Of a DNA stretch of 37,885 nucleotides, positions 37,403 through 37,885 are shown in pieces. The stretch comes from Endotrypanum monterogeii (taxonomy: Eukaryota; Euglenozoa; Kinetoplastea; Trypanosomatida; Trypanosomatidae): contig CM007346.1 in assembly GCA_000333855.2 (NCBI GenBank), forward strand, positions 584,178 through 622,062. Direction: 5' to 3'. Every line of letters begins with the position of its first letter. Within the stretch, counting starts at the first letter, position 1. The translations under genes were made by a program, and so were the position numbers. The notes beneath the pieces were generated by a model. The model ran no database searches and had not been told where the DNA came from. It saw nothing but the letters and a program-made list of their open reading frames with translations.

Positions 37403-37424
37403 GGGGGGAGGGAGGGGGCGGGGG
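37403..37424 (+). other. G-quadruplex-type motif
   Basis: Four G-runs of 6, 3, 5 and 5 are separated by single bases (A, A, C). This meets the canonical four-run, short-loop rule. It is on the transcribed sense strand, so both DNA and RNA could fold. It directly follows a short GT repeat. Confidence 0.8.
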
Positions 37425-37794
37425 CAAGCGCGCCTCGTTTGTTTTTTTCCTCACTTTCTTCATCCTTTTTTTTTTCAAATATCCGCTTTGGTCTACTCTT
37501 CTCGTGAGGGTGAGGACGTGTACCCTCAATGGGCAGTTATGCTTTCACGAGTACACACAGACGCTCACCTTTTCTCGCTGGAGCCAGGGGTGTTTGAGAC
37601 AGACAGCCTGCCCGTACCTAAGCTTCCACTTTTTTCTTAGTATACCTTCCCCCTTCTCTCCCTTCTTTCCACATAATTTGTTTTTCGTTTTTGGCAATAT
37701 ATTTATTTATGTATATATATAATACATTTATTGGCCTCTCCTCCATTTTCTGCTCATATAACGTTTGTTCCCCTGTTGCACACGCGCTGCAGCG

Positions 37795-37885
37795 ATGGTA
37801 TCGACACCCCATGCGACTTTGCCGCCAGCGGCTGGTCTGTCCCCACACGAAACCTGCGATGCTCTAAAGGAGGTGCTCACAAAGT
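37795..37885 (+). CDS. Start of a gene cut by the window edge
   Basis: From the ATG at 37795 the frame stays open for 30 codons to the end of the window, beginning MVSTPHATLPPAAGLSPHE and continuing with a helix-like DALKEVLTK. An acceptor-like GCTGCAG lies just before it (AG 37791-37792), at the end of a roughly 150-nt stretch with no AG. The neighbouring ATGs in other frames do not give better candidates: the frame from 37809 stops within the window. Too little is present to name a product. If that AG is used, the 5' UTR would be only 2 nt; otherwise the transcript starts further upstream. Confidence 0.5.
   Translation, partial: MVSTPHATLPPAAGLSPHETCDALKEVLTK

Larger units (their letters stand above)
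36616..37794. other. Intergenic region
   Basis: No gene is seen. It holds a long (TA)n tract (36793-36854), a G-quadruplex-type tract (37403-37424), T/C tracts and a short TA tract at about 37697-37720. From about 37641 to 37790 there is no AG dinucleotide, and the first AG after it is 37791-37792. Confidence 0.55.

Overview
The window looks like nuclear DNA of a trypanosomatid protist, most likely of the Leishmania group (Leishmaniinae). Every convincing gene lies on the + strand and is intronless. The genes are separated by long non-coding stretches rich in polypyrimidine tracts followed by AG (trans-splice acceptors) and in (TA)n, (CA)n and (GT)n microsatellites. No bacterial operon signals, tRNA, rRNA, CRISPR array or intact transposon could be supported. 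The genus-level call rests on gene style and on the two tandem sphingolipid desaturase genes. I associate that pair, followed by a putative cytochrome oxidase subunit, with Leishmania chromosome 26, but only from memory. The species cannot be fixed.

Layout, left to right: an MIT-domain protein (838-1824), a leucine-rich-repeat protein (2508-4346), and a small basic protein with a faint resemblance to the Rmp1/NEPRO RNase MRP family (4744-5331). A 5.5-kb non-coding interval follows. Its left arm is strongly depleted in T and its right arm in A, an opposed strand composition unlike anything else in the window. Next come two sphingolipid delta-4 desaturase genes. The first is split by a 59-N gap whose two flanks repeat the same roughly 410 bp. 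Then come a 196-aa putative mitochondrial protein (possibly cytochrome oxidase subunit V), a 136-aa coiled-coil protein, a 655-aa protein with a basic serine/arginine-rich tail, and a 1025-aa membrane protein with a PAS domain and a C-terminal STE11-like kinase. The middle of that kinase resembles a decayed histidine kinase plus receiver. A 4.9-kb microsatellite-rich gap follows, then a TRAPPC12-like protein, a charged coiled-coil protein, a 71-aa RIIa/DPY-30-like protein, a 368-aa unknown protein, and the start of one more gene at the right edge.

The genes have no obvious common pathway, as expected for trypanosomatid polycistronic transcription units, where control is mostly post-transcriptional. 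Membrane and trafficking themes recur (MIT protein, TRAPP subunit, ceramide desaturases, membrane PAS kinase), but this may be chance. Start codons were placed at ATG even where the reading frame extends further upstream through TTG or GTG, because this is a eukaryote. The points most worth a second look are the opposed-skew interval at 5.4-10 kb, the pseudo-phosphorelay kinase, the desaturase pair with its assembly fault, and the tiny RIIa protein.
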